Shown: positions 1-13,310 of the stretch, piece by piece
Numbering within the stretch: the first letter of the stretch is position 1
Layout: each line of letters starts with the position of its first letter
Assembly: GCA_030549775.1 (NCBI GenBank)
Contig: CM060175.1
Location: 13,290,455 to 13,354,454 of the forward strand
Origin: Tamarix chinensis
Lineage: Eukaryota > Streptophyta > Magnoliopsida > Caryophyllales > Tamaricaceae
DNA length: 64,000 nucleotides
Reading direction: 5' to 3'
Notes under the pieces: generated by a model
Seen by the model: the letters and a program-made list of their open reading frames with translations, nothing else
What the model was told of the DNA's origin: nothing
Database searches by the model: none
Translations under genes and position numbers: made by a program

Positions 1-27
1 TATTTAGTATAATAACACTAAAATATA

Positions 28-72
28 ACCCTAACCCTAACCCTACCCCTACCCCTAACCCTAAGCCTAATA
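28..72. repeat. Telomere-like CCCTAA repeats inside a CACTA element
   Basis: Degenerate CCCTAA/CCCCTA units, with weaker patches near 320-390 and 553-632. The same arrangement recurs at 44990-45180 in the second CACTA copy at the matching place, so these are transposon-borne sequence and not a chromosome end. Confidence 0.8.
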
Positions 73-155
73 AATTATAATAAAAACTAACATTACACCT
101 CATAAGATAATGATCATAAAACTAACAAACTAAAATTAAACCCTAATAAATCCTA

Positions 156-264
<109 letters not shown>

Positions 265-514
265 CACAATCATTCCTCTCTATTTAATTTTTCATTTTTA
301 TATTTAGTATAACAAACAATAAACCCTAATAAATTATAATAAAACCTAACCCTAAACCTCATAAAACCCTAATCCTAAACCTAGATAACTTTAACTACAC
401 CCTAATAAATCCTATATTATTTTTTTTATTAAAATTATTATTATTATTATACACAGTTATTCCTCTCTATTTAATCGTTCACTTTTATATTTATTATTAT
501 TTTTATAAATCCTA

Positions 515-553
<39 letters not shown>

Positions 554-1007
554 ACGCTAAACCCTAACCTTAACGCTAACCCCTAACCCTAATAAATTAT
601 AATAAAAACTAACCCTAATCCTAAACCTAGGTAACTATAATTAAATGATAATAAATCCTATATTAATATTGTTATTATTATTAAAAATTATTATTATTAT
701 TATACATAGTTATTTCTCTCTATGTAATTATTCACTTTTATGTATTCTTTATTTTCTATATCTATTTAATCATTATCAAATAAAAATCATTAACATATGC
801 ATCTCAAATTGAAATTTTCATTTAATGATGTGCATATGTAAAATATATTTTCATTTCATTATATGACATTTCCTATATCTTATAGTGTCCTATACTTATT
901 AATGAAAATATATATATATATATATATATATAGTTTTTATGAGTGACATTACTAATAATTTGAAGTATTTTATTTCTCTAGCTTCGTAATTCTACACTCA
1001 TGCATGT

Positions 1008-1015
<8 letters not shown>

Positions 1016-1064
<49 letters not shown>
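1016..1064. repeat. (GT)n microsatellite
   Basis: About 24 perfect GT units. The CACTA copy at 38083-46304 has a GT run at the matching place (45551-45570). Confidence 0.95.
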
Positions 1065-1067
<3 letters not shown>

Positions 1068-1629
1068 GGTCTTAGCTAACACATGCATTTATTAATATAT
1101 AACAGTACCGCTACAAATTCAACAATGAACAACAATATTTTTTACCAATACATTCAACAACACATTTTTGAATGACAAACTGTAATTTTTCAATAACAAA
1201 TAATGCAACCCTGGATCAACATGCATGCATTTATATATATAAGAAGAGAAAAAGCTAGGAGCGGAAGAACAAAAACATACGTAAAAGGAGCGGCGGCAAG
1301 CAAGAAAACCAGCAGCTAGTAAGAGGAGAGTGGCAACCACCTACAAACACGGCGGAGGAAGAAGGATGAAGTGTTGGCTAGGTGTGGAAGAATGACAACA
1401 CAACACATGCAAAGCCGATCGAGAATGGCAGAGGTGTGGTGCTGCAAGGAAGAGGAGAGTTGGTGGTGCGAAAGAGAACAATTGTTTGTTTCCCTGACTT
1501 GAAAGGAGTCGGATTGGTGGTGTGTGGTGTGGTGGTGTGAGGGTTTGCAAGAGAAGGAGAGTAACAGAGGGAAGGTGCAGAGTCTGAAATTTTTTGCATG
1601 AAACATAATTGAACGAAATAAAAGGCGGA

Positions 1630-1912
1630 ACTGGGGTTTTAATAACGGTTCCTACAAGAACCGTTATTAAAACTAGTGGGGCTTTTGACAACGATTCGTG
1701 TAGGAACCATTATTAAAATATTTTTTAATAATGGTTTTTCATATACCATTATTAAAACTACTATGTGAATATTAGCGTTGGATTTTTTATACAAGTTTTT
1801 AACTATAACCGTTATCAAAACTATCCTGCGTATTAATTTTCTCGTGTTTGGCAAAGGTTTCCGAACCACCGATATTAATGTCCAGTTATTATTTTCCGTT
1901 TTCATAGTAGTG
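1630..1912. repeat. Subterminal inverted repeats of the CACTA end
   Basis: Successive palindrome-like modules of the form TTTTAATAACGGTT, a short spacer, then AACCGTTATTAAAA or decayed versions. They match those at 46020-46290 and end at the CATAGTAGTG terminus. In En/Spm elements subterminal repeats bind the element's own regulatory protein; that role here is inference. Confidence 0.75.
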
Positions 1913-2240
1913 AAACAAGCGTGTGTGTGCCACTTGCTCGTCCTATCCGGGTGGGGCTAGACGTGGGTGTGGGTGTGGATCATTGATTTAGTTAGGCCCA
2001 TATATTCTTTTTTCTTCTCTTATAGTTTTAGATTGGGGAAGCTTAGTCTTCTTCTGTTCTGCTTTTTCAGGCATTTTCAAATGCTTCAATCAACCGCTTC
2101 CTATGCGTGAAGAGTGGGAGCCATATTTCAAGTTTTTAGCTCTTTTCTCTTCATCTCCTTAAGTTGTTTTTTTTTTCTTGCTTAAGCCTAGCTTCAGCTT
2201 TTCTAATGGCATCAGAAAATTCTATATATGTCTTATCATT
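1913..2240. other. Spacer without recognised gene
   Basis: Sequence between the CACTA end and the P450 pseudogene. No convincing coding region, repeat or terminus was seen. Confidence 0.5.
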
Positions 2241-2741
2241 AATTGCATTAATTATATAATTACTCTCAAAATAACTATATATGTCTCCTTTGCAACTACT
2301 TATATAAAAAGGCAGTAATTGAAGAAGAAGGAAGGAAAAAAAAATTACCTCCCTTTAAGGAAAGATATAACCCAATTAAAAAATTATTTAAAAAGGGATT
2401 ACGAAAATTACTTTTTAATTGCTTAATAAAGTAACAATTTCTATGTGTGGGGAAGGGGATAAAGAAACGCCTAACGAGCATGAGAAATGTCGTGGATGAA
2501 ATATTTGAGAAGATTATTAAACAACGGGAGCAACACATGAAAAGTAATAGAGGGAGTAGCACGGCTTTTATTGATATTTTGCTATCTTTAATGCAGAAAT
2601 CCTCAACACTTAAGAATGACTCTTCAAATGTACTTGGTAAGTCGAACATCAAAGCTCCTCTAGTAGAACTGATCGGAGCTGGAATTGAAACTTCAGCAAA
2701 CACATCACATGGGCCTTTTCAGCCCTCCTGTAAGCATCCCT

Positions 2742-4093
2742 TTTTTTGATGATTGATGTTACAGATAATCATAAGGCTTAAAGACAAGAGAAAAACACTT
2801 AATCTATCAGTGCATGGATATTATGAACCACCTCCTCCGTCCGATAGGGAAAATCTTTCCTTCCGTTCCTGATCCAAAACCCTATACGCATCTTAATGAG
2901 CATGATCATCCATCTTCTACAAACTTCGACATTTTCAAAAACTTTCCTATTTCTGGAATCCCAAATCGTACCTAGGATTGCAAAGAAAGCCGCTTGCCAA
3001 ATCTCCCTTCTCAATCCTTTATTGGCCACTCCGAACCAAGCTTTAGCATTGTCTTCCACAGACTTGGGTGTCACCCAATAATACCCTATCCACTCACAAA
3101 TCTCATACCATACCTTGCCTGTCACAACGCAATGTAGGAAAAGATGATTAATCGTCTCCTGCTCAGTGTTACACATAGGGCATATGGAGTCTTCAGAGTT
3201 CATAATGTTCAATCTGACAAGTCTTTCCTTCGTGTTGAGTTTCTGTTGGACCACAAACCACGCTATTAGTTTAAACCCCTGAGGTGCTAGACTTCTCCAC
3301 ATGATATTCCCACTTCCGTGAGCCTCTCATTTTCTGTATATCTCTGATAGTGTGTCTGACAGACCGATCTCACTGAAAACAATCCAGAGGCCTCATGCTC
3401 CCAGATCACTGAATCATTCTCTTCCTTCCGTATGGCAATCTGATGAATCATCTCCTGCATCTGTCTTGCCCGATCTTCTTCCCATCCGAAGAACTGTCTC
3501 TGCCACCTCAAGTGCCATACCCATGTCGATCCCTCCCACTCTCCCATCTCTACCACCTTGTTCTCTTGTTGCTCTGAGATCGAGAAAAGTCTAGGGAAGA
3601 TTCTCTGCAAGGGGCCTTTTCTCGTCCAATCATCCTGCCAGAACCTGACTCTATTGCTATTCCCAACAATGATCCTCAAACCTGAGCTTAGCATCGGACT
3701 TCTCTTCCCTATTGCAACAATATCAGCCCAAGGGGACCACCTTCTTCTTGAAGAATCAATCTCGAAGGACCCTGCGTTTGCCCCGGAGTGAATAGAGGAG
3801 ATAACTCTCTTCCATGACGCACCTTCCACTGTGTAGAACCTCCACCACCATTTAAAAAGGAGAGTATTGTTTCTTAGCACTATATCTCCCACCCCTAAAC
3901 CTCCACTATCTTTAGGTTTCTGTATCACACTCCATTTGACTAGCGGTATCCCCTTCCTGTCCCCTTGCCCACTCCAGAAAAATCTTCTCTGAATGCCTAT
4001 GATCTCCTTCACGACCCCCTTAGGTACTCTGAAAAGACTCATATAGTACATTGGTAAACTATTCAGCACGCTTTTGATGAGTACTAGTCTTCG
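2742..4093 (-). mobile_element. 5'-truncated LINE (non-LTR retrotransposon) in the P450 pseudogene
   Basis: A 1.35-kb minus-strand insertion flanked by the perfect 13-bp duplication TGTAAGCATCCCT (2729-2741 and 4094-4106). A T-run at 2741-2747 is the poly(A) tail on the coding strand. It keeps only the 3' part of ORF2: the end of the reverse transcriptase region (LIKSVLNSLPMYYMSLF, then FFWSG and GGLGVGD) and the zf-RVT zinc-binding domain with CPMC-x8-H-x4-C (residues PMCNTEQETINHLFLHC). The reading frame shifts once near 3290-3302, between SGLFSVRSV...GEV and MWRSLAPQGFKL. Typical LINE features are 5' truncation, a poly(A) tail and a variable-length TSD. No endonuclease or catalytic YADD motif remains, so the copy is dead. 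Confidence 0.93.
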
Positions 4094-4166
4094 TGTAAGC
4101 ATCCCTACACAACGAAAAAGCTCCAAGAAGATATAATAAGCGTCGTCGGCATGGACAGAATGGCTA

Positions 4167-4650
4167 GCTTGGTCCAAGACATCAGCTTGCTTTATCGGCT
4201 TAATTAATTAATCAAACAACCACGTATGCAATTGCACAGAACTCCATGAGATGGAGGGCTACGGCATAGATAGAGTCGAGGTAGGGTTAGGATGCCCCAC
4301 CCCCCACTACACGCGCGCGCACACACACACAATTAGCCTAACAAGATCTACATAAATGTGATTAAGCACACTTTCATGTTCAGGCACTCCCCAACGCATA
4401 TATATATATATATATATAAGGAATTATAAAAGAGGCGAATCAAATGTAGAAAATGCTCTACTTTTTGCTACAAGGCGGAGGAGAATATACATGGAAAAAT
4501 GACAAATCTTAAAATGGAGATGTATGCCTTAGGTCTTGAAGACAGAGGTCTTGGTTTGGTCAAAAGAACAAAAATAAAAAGTGTTGAGTTCAACATTCTC
4601 TATAACTCACTCGTTGTTAAGTTATAAAGCAGCAGTTGAAAATTTTAAGA
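4167..4650. other. Unidentified insert within the P450 pseudogene
   Basis: About 480 bases with no match to the good P450 gene replace roughly 75 coding bases. It includes short CA (4318-4331) and AT (4398-4418) runs. No clear termini or TSD were seen, so this may be a rearrangement scar as easily as a transposon. Confidence 0.5.
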
Positions 4651-5204
4651 ACAGGGCATGGGTTCTTTCCACATGTTGCAACGGAGAAACTCATGGCTGG
4701 AGATTACTAGATCCTAAGGGATCGAAGGGATATTATTAATGCTTGGGCAATGGGAAGAGATCCGGAAATATGATCGGATGAGTGTGAACAGTTTCGACCA
4801 GAGAAGTTTATCCACAACAATGCAGACATCGATGGGGAAAGATTTTCGTCTTCTCCCATTTGGGTTGGGGCGCAGAAGATGTGGCGGGATGCTGTTCGGG
4901 CTCATTAGCACCAAACTCATATTGGCTCAACTAATGCGCTGCTTTAAATCGGGACTGCCCATCGGAATGCACCCAACTGAGTTAGATATGAAGGATTTGG
5001 CATAACTATCAGTCGTGCTAATAATGTGATTGCACTTCCAAGTTACCGGTCGATGAGTGCCTAAAATGTAATTAATGATGCATAACTTCTCCTACCTATT
5101 TCTCTTCACCCGCGCGCCTTGTTTAATTACTTGCTAATAAGTACTTGTGGAAATACCTAGAAGGAAATACCAAATAAAATAGCATGTAAAATCGAAATAA
5201 TGAA

Positions 5205-5881
5205 TGTTGTGTCGTAAGATTAAATCCCTGCCATGAAGTGAATTCGACCGGACTCTGGTGCATATCCCTTCACGATCGACTCACCCCCAAGGTTGACACG
5301 ACTCCTTCGATCACGTGCACTCGTGATTGAAGGAATGGAATTCACAAAAACAACGCCTAAATCTATTGAATTTCGAAGAGAGTTTGGGTGTTTAGGTCTC
5401 GGTAAAGCTTCGGTTTTTCCACACAAAAAGTTGCCACCAAAAACAAAAAAGTGATTTGTATATTAATAATAAAACCAAGAAAGTGGAAGAGTGGAACGCC
5501 TCCCACTCTTCACACGACTCACAAATCGAAAGACTTAGTAAAACACTCCACAAAAGAAGCAACCGACGAAGACCAAGAAAACAGATATAAAACCATTCAA
5601 AATTTCAAAAAAAGAAAAGACCAGGCCTGTCTGGATCAAAGACCACACCCATACCCAGCTCAACCCGAACCAAATGGGCGCACGATGGTGCACACGCGCT
5701 TGTGTGTGGTATATAGTCCAGCCCATTACCTACATAAAATAATCCAAACTCAATACTCAAAAGAGCCAATGGGTAGGGGGATATAAAAATAGAATAAATT
5801 TACTATTTACCATCAATGTGGGACAAGAAAAAGGTAACAACAACATTCAGCAATGCTGAATAATTTGCCATTGTACCAACA
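5205..5881. mobile_element. Putative solo LTR (about 0.68 kb)
   Basis: The sequence interrupts the 3' flank shared between the P450 pseudogene and the good gene (homology ends near 5200 and resumes near 5882). It begins TGTTG and ends CAACA, an LTR-like inverted terminus, with flanks ATGAA/ATGTA that would be a 5-bp TSD with one change. An alternative is element 5208-5880 with a perfect AATGT duplication. No internal region or coding sequence is present. Confidence 0.6.
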
Positions 5882-6033
5882 ATGTAATCTTTTATTTTCA
5901 TTTTCCTTAGTCTCCAAGCCAAGTCATGTGTTTGTGATTATGTAATATCACCAATAAGGAATTGGTTTATAAACACGTGTATATCTATGTACATAATAAT
6001 TTCACTATTATGGAATATTCTATTAATAACAAC
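5882..6033 (+). other. 3' flank of the P450 pseudogene
   Basis: Matches 29200-29360 downstream of the functional P450, including TGTGATTATGTAATA and CACGTGTATATCTATGTAC. This fixes the end of the duplicated unit near 6033. Confidence 0.75.
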
Positions 6034-9000
6034 ATATAAGTATTTTTTTAGATAGTTTTAAATAATTATTGAGCTTGTATTATGTAATTTCATAAATAAT
6101 ACAAATCATTGTGAAAACTTTTCCAAATTTTGTTAAATAGCTTTTATAATGATTTTATACCTTCGGATCTTTATAAAATAATTTTTATTAAATGAGTTTT
6201 AGAAAAAATCATCGTTAAATATTTTTTAAGTATTTTATACTCTTTATGTGTATGTGCTTTAGTAAAAAAAAATTACTCATCAAATTCTCCCCCACATTTT
6301 CTTCTTCTTTCTCTTTCTTTTCTTTATCTCTTCTCTCTCTTTTTTTCCTTTTCCTTTTCTTGCTTTGAGAACCTCGTCAACGACCCCTATTCCTTCCACT
6401 TCTCTATTGAGATCTCCACCACCGCTCTGCTGCTCCAGCTTGCTTGCCACCACGACGCCACACCATACCACGCACCACTATATTTGTTGTCAACGCAGAG
6501 GTCCAGCATGAGGCAGCAAGGACAACATCAAGCTAGCAGCAATGACACGCTATGGCAGTAGGTAACGCCATCTTTTAGTCATTGCGAGCCTAATCAACAA
6601 CTAACAAATGTTTCTCAACCTCTTATGAAGCTTTCTCAGTCTTCATCCTTCCCAATTTTCTAATTTCATGTGGTATAAATTTTTGAAAACCCTAACTTTG
6701 ATTTCAATTTATTTTGTATAGATTGGGTTTAATAAAGCTATATTAGTTAGTTGATCATGTACGTATGCGTTCTAAGATTATGTTGGATGTGTTAAGTGTG
6801 ATACATCATGTATCTGAATAAATTTTGGAATTTGGGATTTTGACCCGATTATGTCCGAATTTCTTAGATTTATCTAATTAAGCTATTTTGGATAAATTAA
6901 TTTTATAATATACTTTAAAATGTATCTAATTGTATATCGAAGCTATAAATTTGGGAAAGTTTTTAGAATCAATCAAAATTAGACTTCTAGGTCAAAATCT
7001 TTGCATATTGAAATTGAATTACATAATTAAGTTGTTTCACTGATTAATTTTATAATATACTTTGAAATATATTTAATTTCATATTGGAAGTTAATTTGAA
7101 AAAATTGTGTGAAATCCACTAGAATTGGATTCTTAGGTTAAAACTCTTATAGATTAAAACTATAATCCTATTAAATTAGGTTTTTCCTTTATTAATTTAT
7201 ATCAATTGATTATACAATATGTTATAAAATAGGTTTGATTGCATTTCTGAACATTTGAATTAAATAAATTAATATAATTCAACATTTTTACACTTTTTTA
7301 TCTAAAACCCTAGCTTGCAAATAAATTTATGAAATTGGTCATTTGTATAGTTATTTTTTCTAAAATTAAGTTTATAGACCATCATTTTGTTCTAACAACT
7401 TCAATTTTTATTAATTGACTTGAATTGTCTGAATTCATATCTTGGGCTTTAAAACCTTAATTTTTGAAAATAATTATCTTACATTGGTTATTCGTAAGAT
7501 TTTTTTTATCAAAATTGATAGTCTAAATTTATCTAAAATTAGTTTAATTATGCTTCTAAAATATCAATTTGAGGTAATTAAAGTGAATTGGTTGGTTCAC
7601 ATTTTAGGCTTAGAAACCCTAATTTTTGGAAATAGTTTTATAAAATTAATTTTCTTATTCTTATTTTACTTGGTTGATTACTAGCTTTAATTTAAAATAA
7701 TTTAATTTTTTTTATCTTACCGGTGTGGATTAGTTCTCTAAAATTTGTTAGTTTGTCTTTTTTATTGCAAAACCTAATTAGCATGTCATTTTTGATAAAA
7801 TTAATTTATCCTCTATAATCCTTTCCCTTCTTTTCTAAGTCAATTTGAAATACCTTATGTGATCTTTGTTGAACTCAATTTGGTTAATACTCAATTTTGA
7901 ATATTAATGAATATATGCTCTTCAGTCTTAGGGTTTGGACATGTTTTCAAACATAACTTTTTTGTGCTCTTCCATGTAGATTAAATTATAACATTAGAAT
8001 TACTAATCAATAAAGGTGTTTTTATCCTAGTCCTTTGATTTCTATCTCTGATCTACGAAAGTATTATCATGGTTTGTCAATCTACCAAACTCATGCTTTT
8101 TTATTTTGCTTAGCTAGCTTTGGACCTAGGTAATTCTCTACTCACTTTTGTTTATGGTGGAATCATGGGATATATATATTTTTGAAGTTGAAGGTGATGA
8201 GTCTACTTTATGTGATTTAAGCATGTCAAGCATATGCCCTATCTTGTATGATATTTCCATGTATTTATGAGTTTATAATTTTTAATGCGAATGCATGTTA
8301 GTCTAGATTTGGCTTATTTGTAAGAGTTTGAGTATGTGAAAGGATGAATATGATTTTTGGTTAACATGTTTAGCTAATTGTGAAATGCCTAGTGATTTTA
8401 GAGCATGTTGTCATGTATCTCAATCATAAATGGTTTGAAAAATCATATCATTGGTTAAGTATGGATTAAACTTGTGTGATGGCTTAAGTTAATATTTATG
8501 CCATGGAATTGTTACGCTTTAATGCCACTCCATATTGATCTATTTTAACGCCATTTGGAATCTTTTGGCTTTAATGCCACTTAGAATCGATTGGCTTTAA
8601 CATCATTTGAATTCGATTGGCTTTAATGCCTTTGGAAATGGATCAACTTTAATGTCATTTAGAATGCATTAACTTTAATGCCACATGATATTGATCGGCT
8701 TTAATGTCACTTAGAATAGGTATAATAATGGAATTTCATTATGTGACAGAAGTGATTTAAGTGTTTTTATGTACACTTAAATTATGATTGGTCAAAATCC
8801 TTCAATGAAATATTAATCTATTCGGGTGAAAGATCTGGAGTCGGGACTTGTACCACTCAGGGTAGCTATCTGAGTTAGGTTTGGTATTCACTTGGTACCA
8901 TTCTAGTGTTATTTTTTATGATCTTAAGTGTCTTAAGATATATGGGAGGCCCTATTCTACTCTATAGATGTTTCAATATATGTTGGCCTTATAGGGGGTA

Positions 9001-10323
9001 TGCATACTGAAGTGATTAAGTATCCCATTATATTGGAGTTTGGTTATGTTTCTTGGGGGGTCAACTATGGCTAGTACAATTCGAGTACTAGATTAGTTAT
9101 CACAATTTCTTTTAGTCTCAGCCCTCAAGTTAATATAATCAAATGGTTATGATCAATAATGAGATAAAACAATCGATTATTCTCATTCATTCATGAACTT
9201 TATTTTTCATCATCCTACGCATATTGCTCATTTTTCTTCCTTACAATTGTTTTATCATATAATGCTTGTTCTTACCTTGTTATAGCATGATATATTATTT
9301 TAACCGCATATAGATCTTATGTGCAGAATGATATCTTGTAGGATAGTGGGGTTATTCAACATGAATTCATGTTTCGTTATACAATCATACATGTGTGTTG
9401 TTATGTCTGGTCATATATTTATAAGCAGGATTCAACAATTACATGTTCTATTATATGTTATCGCATGTACTCATGTATGCCTTTAATCATTAAAACTATA
9501 ACATTCCATGTTAACATGCCTTCTCTAGTTATTGCATGTTTATATTGTTATATTCAATTCATGCATGACTTTTTTAATACCTATTTGGAGAATGATTAAT
9601 TTTATGCTATATACTTTATGAAATTGTATGAGTTATTGTGTGGGTGGAATGATGTGTATCATATATATGCTTAGCCATGAGTATCTTAAGGTAACAATTA
9701 CTATGTCTTTATGTGCATTATGTGCCGTCCATGAATTAGATAGTGTTGATTTACTTAGTATAGGATATGTACTAATACTACCTAGGTTGAATGGGTCATG
9801 TGACGATCCACGAATGGTAGGGATCATACCTCTTGTGCATTCTTCATATCAATTACTATTATTAGGTTGAAGACTTTGGCTCTGAGAGTAGGCCACGTAG
9901 AGTTTTTATCCCTCAAGTATTTATCTTTACTTGTTTATACCCATTTTTAGAAATTTTCAAGCGTTGTCTTGAAATTTGAATGGTGTTATATCTGAATTTG
10001 AATTTTCCTTTGCCTTGCTAAGCTTTTAAAATCGAGCGTTATTTCATAGATTCTATGCTAATTTGATCCTCGATGGTTTTGTTCTAGGGAATTGTTCACT
10101 TCCCATCTACCATTGGATATATCATTTTGGGAGTTTATCCTCTCAGTATAGATGATGTGTAAGTTTTAGTCAAAAAAGTTTTAGCCTTACATCTAGCATG
10201 AGATATATGATGTGCAATTATATTATATTAGTTATTGTGGTAACAGTCTCCATTTTCTAATTGGCTTACACATATTTTTCTTTTAAACAAAATTCTTTAG
10301 GAGTGAAACTTGGGGGTATTACA
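6034..10323. mobile_element. Long non-coding LTR, TGTAACACC-type family, copy 1
   Basis: About 4.3 kb collinear with 16434-20818: a pyrimidine-rich tract near 6280-6370, a long AT-rich middle, a tandem CTTTAATGCC array, a region with CTACTCTATAG and GGGGGTATGCATAC, and the end GGAGTGAAACTTGGGGGTATTACA. The left terminus is not clear, so this copy may be truncated where it meets the P450 flank. No retrotransposon protein domain was found. Assignment to a long-LTR Ty3/gypsy (Tekay/Del-like) family is inference from the TGTAACACCCC / GGGGTGTTACA termini. Confidence 0.6.
8510..8720. repeat. Degenerate tandem repeat within LTR copy 1
   Basis: About eight units of roughly 28 bp built around GGCTTTAATGCCACTT. 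The same array occurs in the related element at 19105-19330. Confidence 0.75.
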
Positions 10324-10483
10324 CCACTCTTCATTGGTTATGCATTTATGCTTAGCCTTGCCTAAACGTAGGCCACATGGTTGGAATATTGATATCTATT
10401 TATAATCATCATGTATACCATATGAATTCCTTTAGGGTTCGTTAAACTTAGTCCCAATGTCATTTAAGTACTTTGAGCATAGT
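10324..10483. other. Spacer between two LTR-like elements
   Basis: Short sequence that continues at 15550 once the inserted element 10484-15549 is removed. No gene seen. Confidence 0.5.
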
Positions 10484-11211
10484 TATAACACCTCCAAAAT
10501 TCACTACTGAAAAATTTCATTTTTATTTGAAAGAAATAGCGGAAGCAAAATAATAAGACTTTGAATATTTGGGGTATTACCGCCACACTTAGTACCAGAC
10601 TGGTTTACTCTTACCGTTCCAGTACCAAGTGCTAAGGCTGGAAGAGTAAAACACAATTTACAAACCATATCTAAATCAGAGTAGCATAACAAACCATTTA
10701 CAAGAATAAAATCCACCAGTGGTGGTCACAAAACAATAATTACATTAAAACCAGGAATTTGAAAGAGAAAGAGAAAAACCCTAACAGTTTCGAATAATTC
10801 CTTACTCTCTTTCCCGTTGCCCACTTGAATAGTACTTGAAAAGAGACCTGTAAGGGACACTGCCCATTGAATAGGCAGGGACCCTACGAATGAAACCCTT
10901 CAGTACTACGGTACTGAGTAACCCTTTAAAACATAATTAAAAGTAGGCCCGCAATGTAACACATGATATACCACTATACCCATACCTAATGATAGGTGTA
11001 AACATAATAATCAGAGCCATGCATCCACATACTTAACAAGTCAATCAAATATTAATGGTGCATACATAAGTATTCACTTTCGTACATTCGCATACTTAAC
11101 GAGTCAATCAAATATTAATAGGTCATAATGAACAATCCATACTTTTAGGGCCTTTAAGCCATTAATCCATCATTAATCAATCATCTTGGAGTATAAATGT
11201 TAATATGAGTG

Positions 11212-11570
11212 CGGGAACCCCACTATTATAGCCGGTGGACTGGAATACATATAGGGCAGAACGCTCCTGACCACTATTATTTGCCGGTGGACCGGTCTCT
11301 AGGGAAAAACACTCTTGGCCACTATTATTCGCCGATGGACCGGTTTAACCCCGACTCACAAGGTGTTCCACTATAAGGGATTAGTGTCTTCTTCATGTCT
11401 TATTGTTATTATGTTTGGTTTGTTGAGCACGGAATGCCCCACTATTATAGCCGATGGACCGAAAATCATGCAGGGCAAAATGCTCCTACCCACTATTATT
11501 CATCGGTGGACCGGTCTCTAGGGCACCCCAGCTTCTGGCCACTATTATTCGCTAGTGGACTGGTCTGTGT
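11212..11570. repeat. Repeated CCACTATTATT / GGTGGACCGG block
   Basis: Six or more degenerate units of about 50-60 bp, each with CACTATTATTCGCCGGTGGA-like sequence. Shared with 50548-50900 in the related element. Confidence 0.75.
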
Positions 11571-12619
11571 CTAGCTCGAAAGTCTTCCTCTTTAAGTGAT
11601 TAGTGTCTTATCTGTATCTTATTCGAAAGATTTCACCCTAGACATGCATGGCTAACTATATCCACACTTATCCTCCCAATAGGGCTCGTCCCATATCTTG
11701 AGACTTCTGCACCTCCTAACTCACCCCAACATCCTTCCCTTATTCCACTTACTCACACCCGGAGCCCAACTCCTAAGTGTGCGGGTCAAGCCCACTCACT
11801 GCCTTACCCTAGGGTTTCTCCAAAAACCCTAATCTTGGCCTATGTGGCCCATCTTTCTCTGTCTTGCACGTCCCAAACTATTTCAACACCCCACACATCA
11901 CGATCCTTAGATCCAACCCTCACTTTCTACCCCACTCATTCTCGTTTATTTTTATTATTTCCTTTTTCTTTTTCCACCTTCTCAAATTAGGGTTTCTTCC
12001 CCAAACCCTAGCTCAGTCTCCTATACACCCTTATAGTATCCCACGTACTATTTTTCACCTAAAGCCTCCAGTCACCCTAACGACACTTCTATTACCTTCC
12101 TCATGTCCCAAGGTAACTTTTCATACATAAAGTTTTCTCCTATGCGGACTCTAACCATCCCATGCAAATCCTATATTCTCCCACTCTTTCAATTTATGTA
12201 AAGTCCCCTTTTATTCATCCACTCATGGCTCATGAATTATTTGGGTCATTCCCACCTACATTAGCCAACTTACTTCCCCTTGGTTATCTTACTTTCCCAT
12301 TTTCCTATTTCATCCTTCCATCCCACATTACCACATTAAATATCCTAGCATGCATGTCCTAGAAGGTCGCATCATATAACATCGTACACACAACAAATAT
12401 AATCATCGTCTGCATGCCATAAGGAAGTCACATAAGCATATATTCACTCCCAATTGCGCTATAAATGATTAATCATTAAGCATAAAGTACACGATACGGC
12501 ATAACACATGGCACACAAGGCACATAACACACACATACTTGTTCTTAGCCACATCCCTATTTGTTTTGGGTTACTAAGTTATCTCCCACACTTATTAGGA
12601 CACTAATCACCCTTCATAA

Positions 12620-13310
12620 TTGTTACATTTATCATAATTCCCATTTGGTTGGTTAGATTACCGAATTACCCTTCTCCTTTGTTATAATTACCAAATTGCC
12701 CCCTTTAGTTGCATAAATTACCAAATTACCCTTTTACATCATCATAATTACCAATTTGCCCTTTAGTTGGTTAAATTACCAAATTACCCTTCTCTTCCAA
12801 ATTTACCATAATACCCCTTTTACTTACAATTTACCAATTTATCCATTTACTTACAAAATTATCATTCTACCCTTTATTCACAAAATTACCATTTTATCCT
12901 TTTACTTACAGAATTACCGTTTTTCCCTTTAATCACAAAATTACCATTTTACCCTTTAATTATAAAATTACCATTTTTCTCTTTTAGTACAAAATTACCA
13001 TCTTGCCCTTTAGTTATAAAATTATGATTTTACCCTTTAACTACAAATTTACCATTTTACCCCTTAATTATAAAATTGTCATTTTACCCTTTAATTATAA
13101 AATTACCATTTTTCCCTTTAATTACCAAATTTCCACTTTACTCTTTAATTACAAAATTATCATTTTACCCTTTATTCACAAAATTACCTTTTACCCCTTA
13201 ATTATAAAATTGTCATTTTACCTTTTAATTACAAAATTACCATTATGCCCTTCAATTAAAAAATTACTAATTTACCCCATTTACTTACAAGATTACCATC
13301 TTACCCCTTA
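12620..13310. repeat. 27-bp minisatellite inside the LTR
   Basis: About 25 tandem copies of a unit like AAATTACCATTTTACCCTTT followed by AATTATA, period 27 bp. Because 27 is a multiple of three, it gives an accidental open frame at 13003-13515 with a 9-residue repeat around LPFNYKI. The related LTR at 49841 lacks this array, so it expanded in this copy. Confidence 0.85.

Larger units (their letters stand above)
2240..5064 (+). pseudogene. Cytochrome P450 (CYP736A-like) pseudogene, exon 2 only, interrupted
   Basis: This is a decayed duplicate of exon 2 of the functional P450 at 24922-29047, with about 200 bp of the preceding intron tail. Exon 1 is missing. The acceptor that reads CTGCAG in the good gene reads GGGAAG here. 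Recognisable parts are the KKRL...EIFEKIIKQREQH segment (2450-2540), the I-helix AGIETSANT (near 2677-2703), and the haem loop FGLGRRRCGG followed by LISTKLILAQL (4857-4930). Breaks include a LINE insertion at 2742-4093, replacement of part of the K-helix region including ExxR by about 480 unrelated bases (4167-4650), a stop in GDY*, a one-base gain before DFRLLPFG, and a 4-base loss near the C terminus. It cannot make a working enzyme. The 3' flank also matches the good gene to about 6033, apart from an inserted LTR-like piece. Confidence 0.9.

Noticed and set aside
1..72. Chromosome end (true telomere)
   Set aside because: The CCCTAA units are short, degenerate and internal to a CACTA element; the same sequence recurs at 44990-45180.
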